NCBI GenBank assembly: GCA_949825045.1
Contig: OX463811.1
Location: 62,001-126,000, forward strand
Reading direction: 5' to 3'
Length of the DNA stretch: 64,000 nucleotides
Origin: Argyresthia goedartella
Taxonomy: Eukaryota > Arthropoda > Insecta > Lepidoptera > Argyresthiidae
Shown: in pieces, positions 46,500 to 56,100 of the stretch
How the letters are laid out: every line of letters starts with the position of its first letter
Position numbering within the stretch: the first letter of the stretch is position 1
The notes under the pieces: generated by a model
The model's database searches: none
Told to the model about the DNA's origin: nothing
The model's input: only the letters and a program-made list of their open reading frames with translations
Translations under genes and position numbers: made by a program

Positions 46500-47715
46500 A
46501 TAAGAAACTAAGAGTTAACTAACCACGAAAGTGCCCGAAACAAATGCCACATAGAAAGGGTCACCCATCCAATAGCCATCTCGGCCAGATATTGCATTAC
46601 CCGCACAATCATTTCCGATGTGCAGATACTGCTTGGCCGTGGACACAACTGATTTAATAGAACACAAATTTACCCAAACTTGTTGAAGGGTGAGGAGGTG
46701 CTGCAAGTTGAGTTGCAGGACGGGGTAAATCCAGTTGAGGTCCAACAACATGTCTGGATGCAGCCTTTTGAGCTTCAAAAGCAGTTTCTGCATGATGAGC
46801 TCGAGAAGTACCTAGTGAAAAAATAATGTTTTATTAATAATGACCAATATAATTCAGAAGACCTACAAAGGAGTTGGCTAAATGTATGTATGAACGACTG
46901 CCCCAGGCATGTACGCCATCTAGTGAGAGATGCCGTGACCTTTGCCGTTGCTAGACATAAGCACCATTTTGTTATTCCAAAATGGTGCTTATGTCTAGCA
47001 ACTGCAAAGGTCACGGCATCATATAAGATGAACTAGCAACTATTAAGTATTTACTTATTTCCTACAAGTTGTACAAAGTAACTAAAGACGCAGTAATTTA
47101 TGAATGAATATTTAAATGCTATGCCTTTGAGAAGTCTTTGTACATGCCTGGGGCAGTCCTTTAGCCAACTCCTTTACAAGAAGATAGTTAGGAGTATTTA
47201 AGGGGCGACTAGGACTCGTTCCGAACATACCCGTAGATTTTTACCTCATAAATTGTGTAGTTAGGTCTCTACACATAAATAATGAAAAGTATGATGTCAT
47301 CCATGTAACCCAAATTACATAACAAAACAAACATAGTGTAACGGATTTTCAACTCCCAGCCCATATTAATATTGAAGAGTTAACAATACACGAAAGTGCC
47401 TGAAACAAATGTCACATAGAAACGGTTCACCCATCCAATAGCCATCTTCATCTGCATCACCCACACAATCGTTTCTGATGTTCAGATACCGCTTGGCCAC
47501 GGACGCAACTGATTTAATAGAACACAAATTTACCAAAACTTGTTGAAGGGCGAGGAGGTGCTGCAAGTTGAGTTTCAGAAGCAGGATGTGGTAAATCCCG
47601 TTGAGGTCCAACAACATGTCTGGCTTCAAAAGTTTCTGCATGATGAGCTCGAGATGTACCTAGTGAAAAAATAATGTTTCATTAATAATGACCAATATAA
47701 ATCAGAAGACTAAGA
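46500..47715 (-). repeat. Tandem duplication of P-element linker exon and flanking intron
   Basis: 46500-46858 and 47370-47704 are similar copies, from the ACGAAAGTGCC-type left side to ATAATGACCAATATAA-TCAGAAGAC. The exon copies encode SRAHHAETAFEAQKAASRHV and SRAHHAETFEARHVVGPQRD, differing by a 12-nt indel. Both start and end in the same phase. Confidence 0.85.
46867..47175. mobile_element. MITE inside the P-element intron
   Basis: Terminal inverted repeats read AAAGGAGTTGGCTAAA, followed after a few bases by GACTGCCCCAGGCATGTAC on both sides. Inside is a large hairpin with arms 46931-46971 and 46978-47018 (41 bp, one mismatch, loop TTATTC). About 309 bp, no coding sequence. Confidence 0.8.
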
Positions 47716-48336
47716 AAATATCTTATCATACTATATTTAGTCATGTAGGACATAACTGGGTAGAATAACTTACTTGGCAAATGCAGAGTAGGGACTGCCA
47801 ATGCATTCAGACGATTGTTGCGATTTCTCACGTCCTCAGCAAAGTGAATATCACAAATCATCTTCTTCTTGTAATGTTCAAAATCAGATGGGGTCTCCAG
47901 CTTTCCTCCAACAAGTTTCACCCAAGCATTAAAACGCTCAGGGAACTTGTCAGGATTTGGAAAACAATGCATGGTAACATCTGAAATATGAAAAAATAAT
48001 GTTGAACACAGGAGTAAACTAAACAGTAAAAGGAGTGTAAGATGCCTTGAACTTTATCACCTGAAGAGGTTATGTTATGAAATATTATGTAGAGCAGTAA
48101 CTTTACCGGTTTCCGTATATGTATCGTATATGTATGTGCTATCGAATATGCTAATAAATTATCTTTGCGTACCGGCCGGGGTTTCCGGAAATGTCCCGGT
48201 TAGACGGCGCCGGCTATCCGGGAACCGGTAAGTATGAAAAGGCACGTAGGGACCCTTTACTTGATTATTTGAAAAGTAACTATGGAATGAATAACTCACC
48301 TGTTACCCCACATCCAAGTGCACAAGTGCTAGGCAT

Positions 48337-49052
48337 CGTACCGATGATATCCAAAATAGTCACCAAACACAACACAAATAGCGTCTATATCTCAAAGCGT
48401 CCTTTTCGCAGTCTTTTCACACACAACACTAATGTCGGGGAAAAAAGCTTTTGGAGAGTTTCGTTACGCCAAGACGGAGGAGCAAGCTCAACTCAACGTT
48501 TGAAGTAAAGATATCACAAAAGCTAGGAATTCACAAAATCACCACCAAAATCATGCGCACAAGCAAGAAGTGGAAGCCATCTTGTGTGTGACTTGTGATT
48601 ATTTTCAAGTGTCAGGATATTGTTGCCAGCAAAAATAATAGAGAAAGAAACTGGCTTTTACTTTAACTAACAGATGGCGCCTCTTTCTTTTTATATTTCC
48701 CTTTCTGAAGGACTGTCCCCCCTCTGGCCAGTACTCATAACGCCTCGCCGCTGTGCGCACGTCGCTCGATGCAAATTATCGTACTCGCTCCCGCTCTACG
48801 CTTGCGCTCATATTATCATTTATTTATTGTGCTTTGTGCTTGAACTGCTTGAGACTTTCTCCTCTGTGCTTTCGGGTATTCTATAGCAAAATTATAAACT
48901 TTCTCCTTCTATCTTTGTACCGTGTTCGTGCAAATTAAAAGTGATTGTTGGAAAATTCGGACGTTTAATTTCTGTCTAAGCCCGAGTTGCGACCAACCTA
49001 CCACAGTTATATTGGGATTTAGTATTTTGTGTAATAGATGCGGACATTACGT
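48337..49052. other. Upstream of the P gene, insert edge
   Basis: No gene. 48650-48680 is an inverted partner of 43290-43320. 48890-49010 (CGGACGTTTAATTTCTGTCT) looks like the end of an LTR, but no partner was found. Confidence 0.4.
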
Positions 49053-51212
49053 CTATAGCCGATTCAGGTACCTACCCCTTGTTTTAGAAAAGCTTGCTTG
49101 ATATGATAACACACTCGCAGCCAGGGAAAGATGTTTGTGCAGAGGTTGTTCCAATCTGAAAGAGGATGACAGAAGGTCTTTATGTGGAGAAAAAATTACA
49201 GGGTCTGTCATGCATAGGGACTTAAACAAGGGGAACCAGGCTTGCGACGGCCAGTAAGGTACTACGACAATGCCAGTGGCTTTGTCTGTCATAATTTTGT
49301 TTGTTTTCTATATCAAAGAAAACGGAGGGAAAGCGTAAAAGAAGTATGGTTTTCAATTGATGGTAAATGCATCTATGTTAAACGCATAAGGGTCTGATTT
49401 CCATGAAACGTACTTGACACATTTTGCATTTGTTCGATAGGCAAAGAGGTCAATATTTGACTCAACAAAATATTTAACGATTTTATGAAATTCTTTCGAA
49501 CTTAGTTGCCATTCAGTATCGACGTTGAGATTTTTGGATTCTCGGTCGGCATCGGTATTAAGGGAATATTTGATATAGGAAGCAAATATAAAAATATTTC
49601 GTTCTTCACACCAATTCCCTAGAAGTCTAGCTAGGTATGTTAGATGAATGTATTGGATGCCACCCATACGATTCACGTAAGCGATAGCCGTTGTGTTATC
49701 GATTCTCAAAAGTAGCTCACAATTCGTAAAAAGTTAGGCAAATGTCTTAAGTCCAAAATAGACTGCCAGTAACTCCAAGTAGTTTATGTGATGGGCACGC
49801 TCCTTGTCGGTCCAGAGACCACCGGTGTGCTGACCATCACATGATGCTCCCCAGCCAGTCATCGATGCATCCGTAAATATCTCTAACTTATAACAACCCT
49901 GTCTTATTGGATTATTGCCTGATGGTATAGCCCGTTTAAAACACAATAAATCTTCTTCGACGCTATTTGGGATTTTCATGAATTTATCAAAGTTGTCGTT
50001 GCTGTTAAGTAGTGCTAGATACTTGACCCTCTCCAACGACTTAGTATGCAGCCACCAGTAAGCTGGCCGGCAGGTATGGCTGGGCAGATCGCAGTAAGGG
50101 AACCTATGAACGAAGCAAAATCCCGAATACGGATATTTAGATTTTTAAAAATGTGGTCTAAAATTACTTCCAAACGGTGAGATATATTATTTCTTTTTTG
50201 ATTTGGTAATTCTAATGTAATTTTGTGTGATTTAAGGATAAATCCAAAAAAAATGCATTCTTTGCTAGGTGTCAATGAGCTCTTATTATAATTTATAACG
50301 AAACCTAGTTTAGTTAAACACGCGATAGTTTTATGTATGTTATATGTATAGTCATTATATACGTCATCGAGGTAACCGAGGTACCGACGTTAGCCCTTGC
50401 GACCGCAAATGCGCGAAGACAGGCTGGAGAATCTTTGTGACACATGTACGGTGCCGAACATAAACCGAATGGGAGGGCCGTGAATTCATACAATTCACTT
50501 TTAAACATAAAATGTAAGTACTTACAATGGCCGGTAAATATAGGTAGGACAAAATAGGCTTCTTTTAAATCAATATTACCCATATATGAATCACTTGTCA
50601 TTAACCGTGAAGCGGTTCTAATATCCTCCATCTTAAAATGTTCACAATGAATAAATTTATTTAATTTCTTCAAGTTCAAGATGAAGCGCATGGATCCATC
50701 ACTTTTTGGTGTCAAAAAAATGACAGAAATTAACTGCCCCTCAGTAGGGTCACATTTCCTTATGGCTTTTAATTCTTGCAGATGTGATAATTCTATAGCT
50801 ATAGATTTTTTCTCTGCCTCAGTAAACGAGCGTTCTTTGAAAGGTAGTTGTTTAGGTAGGTGTTTCTATAAAGGGTAGACTATATCCGGAAATGGTATTT
50901 AAGATGTTGATTCCATGCGTCTTTAAAAAAACGTAAGCGACCGGCATGTATAGGTACCTCGAGGGGTTGTGAGTCACGTCGGCGGCTAGCGGCGCGGCGG
51001 GGGCGGCTGGCGGCGGAGGTGGTGGAGGACGGCGCCGCGGTGTGTACGTCGTTCTCTGCCCACCGCGACTCAGCTGGGATGGACCGGAGCGGTATTGGCG
51101 CTGCCGGTTCGGTGGGCCTCTCCAGTTTAAATTGGCTGATGTGCTCGGTGTAAGCCACTGGATTATGTGGCCCGTTCTTATAATGCCCCGAGAGTTTTTG
51201 ACCAGGTCGCAT
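49053..51212 (-). pseudogene. DIRS pol: RT, RNase H and methylase-like region, frameshifted
   Basis: The region opens with a Pro/Arg-rich gag tail and GRLRFFKDAWN (50950), a usual DIRS RT entry. RT blocks are SMRFILNLKKLNKFI, YMGNIDLKEAYFVLPI and LPFGLCSAPYM. The catalytic box YLDD (RYLGYLDDVYND, near 50370) is in another frame, so a frameshift lies near 50400-50450. RNase H follows with LEIFTDASMTGWGASCDGQ, NYLELLAVYFGLKTFA, a break at about 49734 and LRIDNTTAIAYVNRMGG. Next is the DIRS-typical segment with TGIVVVPYWPSQAWFPLFKS, ending RGRYLNRL at 49053. There the insert bearing the P element cuts the element before the recombinase. Confidence 0.87.
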
Positions 51213-51663
51213 AACTTGTCACCAAAAGAAAGCAGTCTCGTTTTCTTTCTTTGAAAGATTCTACGAGAGATTTGTCAATCAATGGAATGATCAGTGCCCG
51301 ACGAGTTTCTGTTTCAGCATAGTGCGAGTCAGATAGAAATTTGCCAGCATCGTTTAATTTCTGCATAACGTCGGATTTGTCCACGTTCTTTTTTAGCAAA
51401 GCCGTCATAGCGGCGCCAAGGGCAGCGAGAGCTCTTGCGAGCTGGTTTTGTTTCTCGGAGAGGCGCTTGTCACGAGTTTTAGCGCTTTCCTGCAGCGAAT
51501 TCGTGGCTATTTCTGGGTTGAGTATTGGTGCTTTAGTAGATGGGCTGTTCTTCGGAAACAGGTACCTTTTTGTCAATTCAGTTTTGTCTTCTTTTTTCAG
51601 ACCTTGCAGCAAGACTCGCTCAAATCTTTTTGCGATGTCTTCCTGGATGTTTTCGCCCCATTC
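51178..51663 (-). pseudogene. DIRS gag, central and C-terminal part
   Basis: It starts at the Transib insertion point with the TSD bases and reads EWGENIQEDIAKRFERVLLQ. It continues through RALAALGAAMTALLKK and KLNDAGKFLSDSHYAETETR, a segment seen in many DIRS gag proteins, and ends in frame at 51178. A slightly different frame continues into the Pro/Arg-rich tail, so a small frameshift may lie near 51220. The N-terminal part lies across the Transib at 55011-55700. Confidence 0.75.
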
Positions 51664-51700
51664 CACTGTGTTTCGTCTAGAACAAGCTAGGTGGACAAAA
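51664..51700 (+). repeat. Transib left terminal inverted repeat
   Basis: 37 bp, heptamer CACTGTG, then 24 bases and ACAAAA. Identical to the right end in reverse complement. Confidence 0.96.
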
Positions 51701-52077
51701 TTATTTTATGACTTTAATGACTGTCTTTATGTTCGTACGTCACTATTATATATATTTCCTTATAAAATAATAACCTTAATGACATTTTTTAAAGAAAAGT
51801 AGGTTTAATAGTAATTATAAATATTTATAGAGAGTGGTAGTAAATAAAAGTAACTTTTTTTGGAAATTCAAGTGTATTATAGTTATCCTTAATAAATACA
51901 ATGTTTATGAGATATTTTCAAGCATGTAAAACAAGATCTCCACATAAAAACAAATATTTATGTGTTTTCTTACGAACGTCTCCCTGACTCAACCTATCAT
52001 AATAATAAAAAATCTCTAACATAATATCTACACATTTAATAAATACAATTATGAAATACTTACGAAATAGACAACTA

Positions 52078-54418
52078 TTACTCATCATCATCATTGTCAC
52101 AATCAGAAGAATCTGACACCAGGTAATCTACTTCCTCTCGAGATAGGTTACATGATGCCGGCAGAAGAGGTGCTGAATGCGGATTAATCAAATTTATAAT
52201 TTCGGGTGTCAATTTTTCAAGTTTTTTTCTTGGCAATTCTCTAAGCGAGTTTATTAAAGGATCAGATGTTATCATAAGCATATTTAACAGGTCTGTATTC
52301 GTGGTAACACGTGATATTTTTCGTGTGTTATGCTCTCGAAAATTACGACAATCTTTATTGCGGGCTTCTTGCGCTTCTTCTGAAAACTGTCCAATAGGAA
52401 GAAGGGATGTTTTAATAACTTGAATACTGTGTACTAGTAACTTATGCACAGTAACAGGCATGTAGTACCACGAATACAGACTTAAATAAAGTTGACGCGT
52501 TTGTTTGCAATATTTTTCAAATTCATTTAGATTTATCTCATATCCAGATAAGAGTGTTCTTAAAAGTATAGCGAAATTCTTTATCAGCTGAACATCCAAT
52601 CCTGTAATATTCGCACTTAGTTCTGCGTTGGCAAAAAACCTACGAGCTGTATTACCATCAGTTGTGTTACCATAACCAGGTTTTGGCTTGTCTACAATCA
52701 AACCTGCTTCCTTTTTAAACTTAAGTTTGATTTCGTCTGAGCGCGTTTTCACACTTAACTTATCGTCCTCACTTCTGGCCTGCCATTTTTTTATGTTAAG
52801 ACGATAACTTATGTGTAACAGACACTCGAAACAGCGAATCCATCCATGTAACGTAGACAAGCCAAATCCAAAATCATCTTGTTCAGTCGAAAAGTCCTTG
52901 GATTCATCATTCATCATTGTCGGGGTTGCACCACATATGTAACACTTTTGAGCGGAACGCGTGTTTGTCAATGCATTACACACTTTTCCATCGGTCATTG
53001 TCAAAATGAACTTATGCACAACCGAAACTTGAGTCTCGCCTACAGTGCATAATGATGGAAGTAGCTGTGATGCTTCTTCCAACACTTTGTTTGTTTCTGT
53101 TGTGATCAATTCTGTTGTTTCCTTTGCGAAAATACATTTTATGGGGCGGCAATATAAAGTAGATGATGGTCTTGGATTCTGCCAAACCACAACACCTTGA
53201 GGACTAATTAATCGCAAAGGAACAAACATTATAGCAAACAAAAACTCATCAGTGGCTTCAGAGTCCTCAAATTTTTGTTTATAAGTGCTGTGGCCAGAAC
53301 TGCCATCACAGCCCCACTTACTGATTAATGTGAATGATGAATCACAGGGAAGAACACTTCTTATAACTTCACTTTGTGCCTCAACTAATCTTTCTGTCGT
53401 CTTATCAAGATTTGCCTGCAATTTGATCTCGGCACTAGTTTCTGTCACAAGTATGTTCTCTTTAGAAGTATAACAAGATATTTTGGACTTACCTAAGCTA
53501 TGGTACGATGGAAAAACTTGATGCCCCGCTTTCAGCGACCACTTTCTTGTCTGTTTGTACGAGTGGACAGTGCATTTGGAGTCTACATAGTAAGCTAACG
53601 CTTCATTTGTACTTAATTGCCTAGCGTTATTACACAAAACTGCTTTAGGGCCACTTTCGTCCTTTGAACCGTCATCACTTGCACGTTTGATGGCTTGGGC
53701 AACACTTCGCTTCCCAGCAGATCTATTAGCAACTTCTGCAGCAATGGTCAACTCATCAGCATTCCAGGTTTGCACTATATCTTCCACACGCCTTTTCTTT
53801 GTTTTGAAAGATGATTCTTCGAATGACTTCTGAGGTCTTCCTGGATGGCGGACAGGTGTAGAATTGCTTGGACTGTTCAGTTCAACCTTGAACTCGAACT
53901 TAGCACCCTCCAACCAACTTTTATTCTTCAGTAGAAAGCGGTCCTTTGTCCTGCGTGCCGACTCCCATTTTTCAGACATTTTGGCTGACCAAGAAGCCAA
54001 TTTTAACTGAAATGCTTTTCTTGAGTCTTCAGTTATATCAGCCAGGCCGAATTTCACCGAAATGTACTCAAAAAGCCGTGAATTCCGGTTTCCAATATCG
54101 TGATTGAGCCATTCTTCGAAAATTTCTTTTTTTGAAATTTCAATGGTGTGTTCTGAAAAATGTAAAAAAAACGTAAGGGGCAAGTTGGGGCATAAATATT
54201 TAGGTTCATATAAAAGTTGAGGACCTTAGCAACAACACATCCAAAATCTAGCCTGGATATATCTGGATAAAAAAAGTTCCAGTCTTTGAAAGTTTCCAAA
54301 TAGAAAAAAAAATATTTTTTCGCTATGTTTTCAGATGTTATTATTAGAGTCATGACAAATAGAAAATCAAATACAAATACTGGAATAGTATCGTCTTACC
54401 TTGTACTAAAATATCCAT
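52078..54418 (-). CDS. Transib (RAG1-like) transposase, two exons
   Basis: Exon 1 is 54400-54418 (MDILVQ plus one base) and exon 2 is 54152-52078. The intron has GT at 54399 and TTTTTCAG before 54152 and restores the frame exactly. This gives 697 residues; a start further inside the open frame (54183) would use intron sequence. Order: N-terminal region, GRPQKS linker (about 112), then the catalytic core with KWGCDGSSGHS (Asp at about 289), WQNPRPSSTLYCRPIKC, LTMTDGKVCNA (Asp at about 394), a CYICGAT zinc-binding pair, FGLSTLHGWIRCFECLLHIS, PKPGYGNTTDGNTARRFF and SEEAQEARNKDCRNFREHN (Glu at about 602). These match the D, D and E of RAG1 (Asp600, Asp708, Glu962) and the RAG1 blocks EPKPNSELCCKP and GNESGNKLFRRFR. 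Stop TAA is at 52078-52080 after an acidic tail. It cuts DNA at the CAC ends. Confidence 0.94.
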
Positions 54419-54968
54419 GGCACAAATCACTGGTATATTCACTATATTTCTCATAAGATGTTGTCGAACGTGTGGCAAAATTAGATGTGATGGACTGTAT
54501 GAAAATGTGTTTTAATAAGTACTCACCTTTTTAACCCTGGTGACCCATCATTACGGTATGTGGACATGATTTATACCTGGATATGTTACCTGGGGGAGGT
54601 CATTAAGTAATTTATTATTTTATTAATTTATCTTTTATTTTAAATTGTGAAAAAAAAAAAAAAAAACCTATAAAAATTTCGAACTATCTACTTCCTATTG
54701 TTGTAACTCATGAACCGTAACATGAAATACAGCCGGCTGACGGACAGAAGGACGGAGGCTTAGTGTAATAGGGTAGGGTAGGGTAAAATCGGTTAAGCCA
54801 TTGAAAGCCCTTTATTATCAGATGAGCCTCCTCCTTTTTAGTGCAAACTATCCGGTATGCAGTTATAGTTTAGTTTTAGTTTTAAAGATCACATTTATAT
54901 ACCTAATAGTTTTCCATATCACCCATTAAGTAATTGTCACCGTTATTTCCTAGAAGTTCGTCAACGAC

Positions 54969-55005
54969 TTTTGTCCACCTAGCTTGTTCTAGACGAAACA
55001 CAGTG
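54969..55005 (-). repeat. Transib right terminal inverted repeat
   Basis: Exact inverse of 51664-51700, ending CACAGTG at 54999-55005, followed by the target duplication CATTC. Confidence 0.96.
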
Positions 55006-55010
55006 CATTC

Positions 55011-55700
55011 TAGCGGCTCGTCTTCAAATCACCAAGGGATTTCAATAGTTCGGTATCACAATCAGGGTCTGGAGTCTGTACTTCGTCCAAGACATCTCGA
55101 TTCGCGGCATCATTATATGGCGGCATAACCACCCCTCTTTCAGAGCTTACTGGAAGAACATCCGTACCGTCCACATCGTATAGTGCATTTTCTGAAAATG
55201 CAAAAGCATTTCTTTGTCATTTAGTTGGCAAATAAAACCCTACAAAGGATTATTGAGAAAAATTAGACATGTGGGTAGGTAGAGGTAGTCTGAAAAAAGT
55301 GAAACTATAATAGATAAGTATTAGATATTTCTAATACTCAAAATATCCTCTGGATAACATGCGCGTGTTATCTCGATATGAATAAATGAATTATCTATCT
55401 ATCTATCTCGGGGTAAAAAGTAGCTACTGGTTATCATGCGCGTGACAACTCTGAGCAAACTGCATACCTACAATAGGCTTAGGTAACCGCCTGCGCCTCC
55501 TTCTCGCCACACGAGAGAATACAATAATAAGTTACTATACCTTCAATAGGTAACTGTACAATTTCGTCTTCATCACTTGAATAAATCATCCGTGAGTTCT
55601 TTCTTCTTTGCTCCTGTAGTTTTTCCTCATATCTTTTCCGCTTTCTGTCCCAACGCTCTTCTTTAGTTTCGTTCGTTTCTTATAAACTCACTTTTTTAAA
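55011..55700 (-). pseudogene. DIRS gag, N-terminal exons
   Basis: An upstream exon reads KEERWDRKRKRYEEKLQEQR and MIYSSDEDEIVQLPIE. It ends at 55541 before a GT. A 349-bp intron-like stretch follows to CATTTTCAG, and the next exon starts at 55191 with ENALYDVDGTDVLPVSSERG. The codon split by the junction is restored. A one-base shift near 55035 separates TELLKSLGD from the frame FEDEPLE that runs into the Transib target site and on into 51663. Confidence 0.6.
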
Positions 55701-55940
55701 TGTCAGGAGCAAAACTCGGCTACGTACGGTCGTCGTGCGCGCACGGACAAATATGAGTTGGGATGGGCGCGAGGGCGCTGCAGGCGCACCCCCACCACCC
55801 CCACTACAGTACAGCGCTGTCGATGAAGTCTAATTCTTCCTCTTTTAGTGACGCTGAATGCTATGTGCGTATATGGTTCGTGTAGCAGGGCTACTACATG
55901 GTTAATATAAATCTCTGAGACGAAGCCAAGATAATTTGAG
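55700..55940 (-). repeat. DIRS 5' terminal repeat
   Basis: Reverse complement of about 40150-40370, including the CCCACCCCCACT-type C-rich stretch and the ACCATATACGCACATAGCAT segment. This defines the left end of the split DIRS. Confidence 0.85.
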
Positions 55941-55960
55941 TAAAGTACTATACAAGCCTT

Positions 55961-56100
55961 GGTCCGCAATGACTGCACTGCTGGCCACACTATGAAGGCC
56001 TCGAGCTTAGCTTAGCTACGCTCTCGGCCTATAAGCTTGGTCACCATTGCAGCCTTCGGCCACCAACAGTGCGACCAGCAACGCAGTCATTACAGACCGC
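55961..56100. mobile_element. Small foldback element
   Basis: GGTCCGCAATGACTGCACTG at 55961 is inverted, with about a quarter of bases changed, at 56060-56099. It lies just outside the DIRS end. Confidence 0.55.

Larger units (their letters stand above)
43799..48336 (-). pseudogene. P-element transposase with THAP domain, split into exons
   Basis: Exon 1 (48300-48336) starts MPSTCALGCGVT and exon 2 (47774-47980) gives MHCFPNPDKFPERFNAW, CDIHF and NALAVPTLHLP. Together they form a THAP C2CH finger, which binds element DNA. A linker exon follows in two copies (47534-47659 and 46674-46811), then 46156-46245 (DENNGAANVNVFLEHNYSAK). The large exon (45875 to 43799) has a coiled-coil-like start, YTIEEKIMSLALYKKSPKGY, the catalytic LMFDEMSI, TVCDQSSVNVRAI and NQDPLENLFGNIR. 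All junctions have GT/AG and matching phases. A one-base frameshift near 45180 (in TCGGGG) breaks the large exon between two catalytic blocks. Terminal repeats were not resolved. Confidence 0.87.
51664..55005 (-). mobile_element. Transib DNA transposon, apparently complete
   Basis: The 3342-bp element has perfect 37-bp terminal inverted repeats starting CACTGTG and is flanked by CATTC at 51659-51663 and 55006-55010. A 5-bp target duplication and a CAC start are hallmarks of Transib, the superfamily from which RAG1 derives. The single gene inside codes for a RAG1-like transposase with no stop or frameshift seen. The DIRS gag reading frame continues on both sides of the insertion. All these signs point to a recent insertion that may still be active. 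Confidence 0.94.
40083..55940 (-). mobile_element. DIRS retrotransposon split by nested insertions
   Basis: On the minus strand the order is 5' repeat (55700-55940), gag start, Transib insert, gag, RT, RNase H, methylase-like segment, a P-element-bearing insert, recombinase interrupted by mariner, and 3' repeats (40083-40560). Plus-strand 40150-40370 and minus-strand 55930-55740 read nearly the same sequence (AGAGATTTATATTAACCATG then TAGTAGCCCTGCTACACGAA), so the ends are inverted repeats as DIRS requires. About half of the 15.9 kb is inserted DNA. Confidence 0.85.

Noticed and set aside
51341..51802. Plus-strand 153-codon frame with TVFRLEQARWTK
   Set aside because: Antisense of DIRS gag running into the Transib end. 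The TVFRLEQARWTK string is a translation of the terminal repeat, which is why it reappears near 54980.
54054..54353. Alternative 99-codon N-terminus for the Transib transposase
   Set aside because: It overlaps the GT/AG intron in another frame, and the six-codon exon 1 joins better.
54770..54790. TAGGG units as telomeric sequence
   Set aside because: Three short units only, and insect telomeres use TTAGG.
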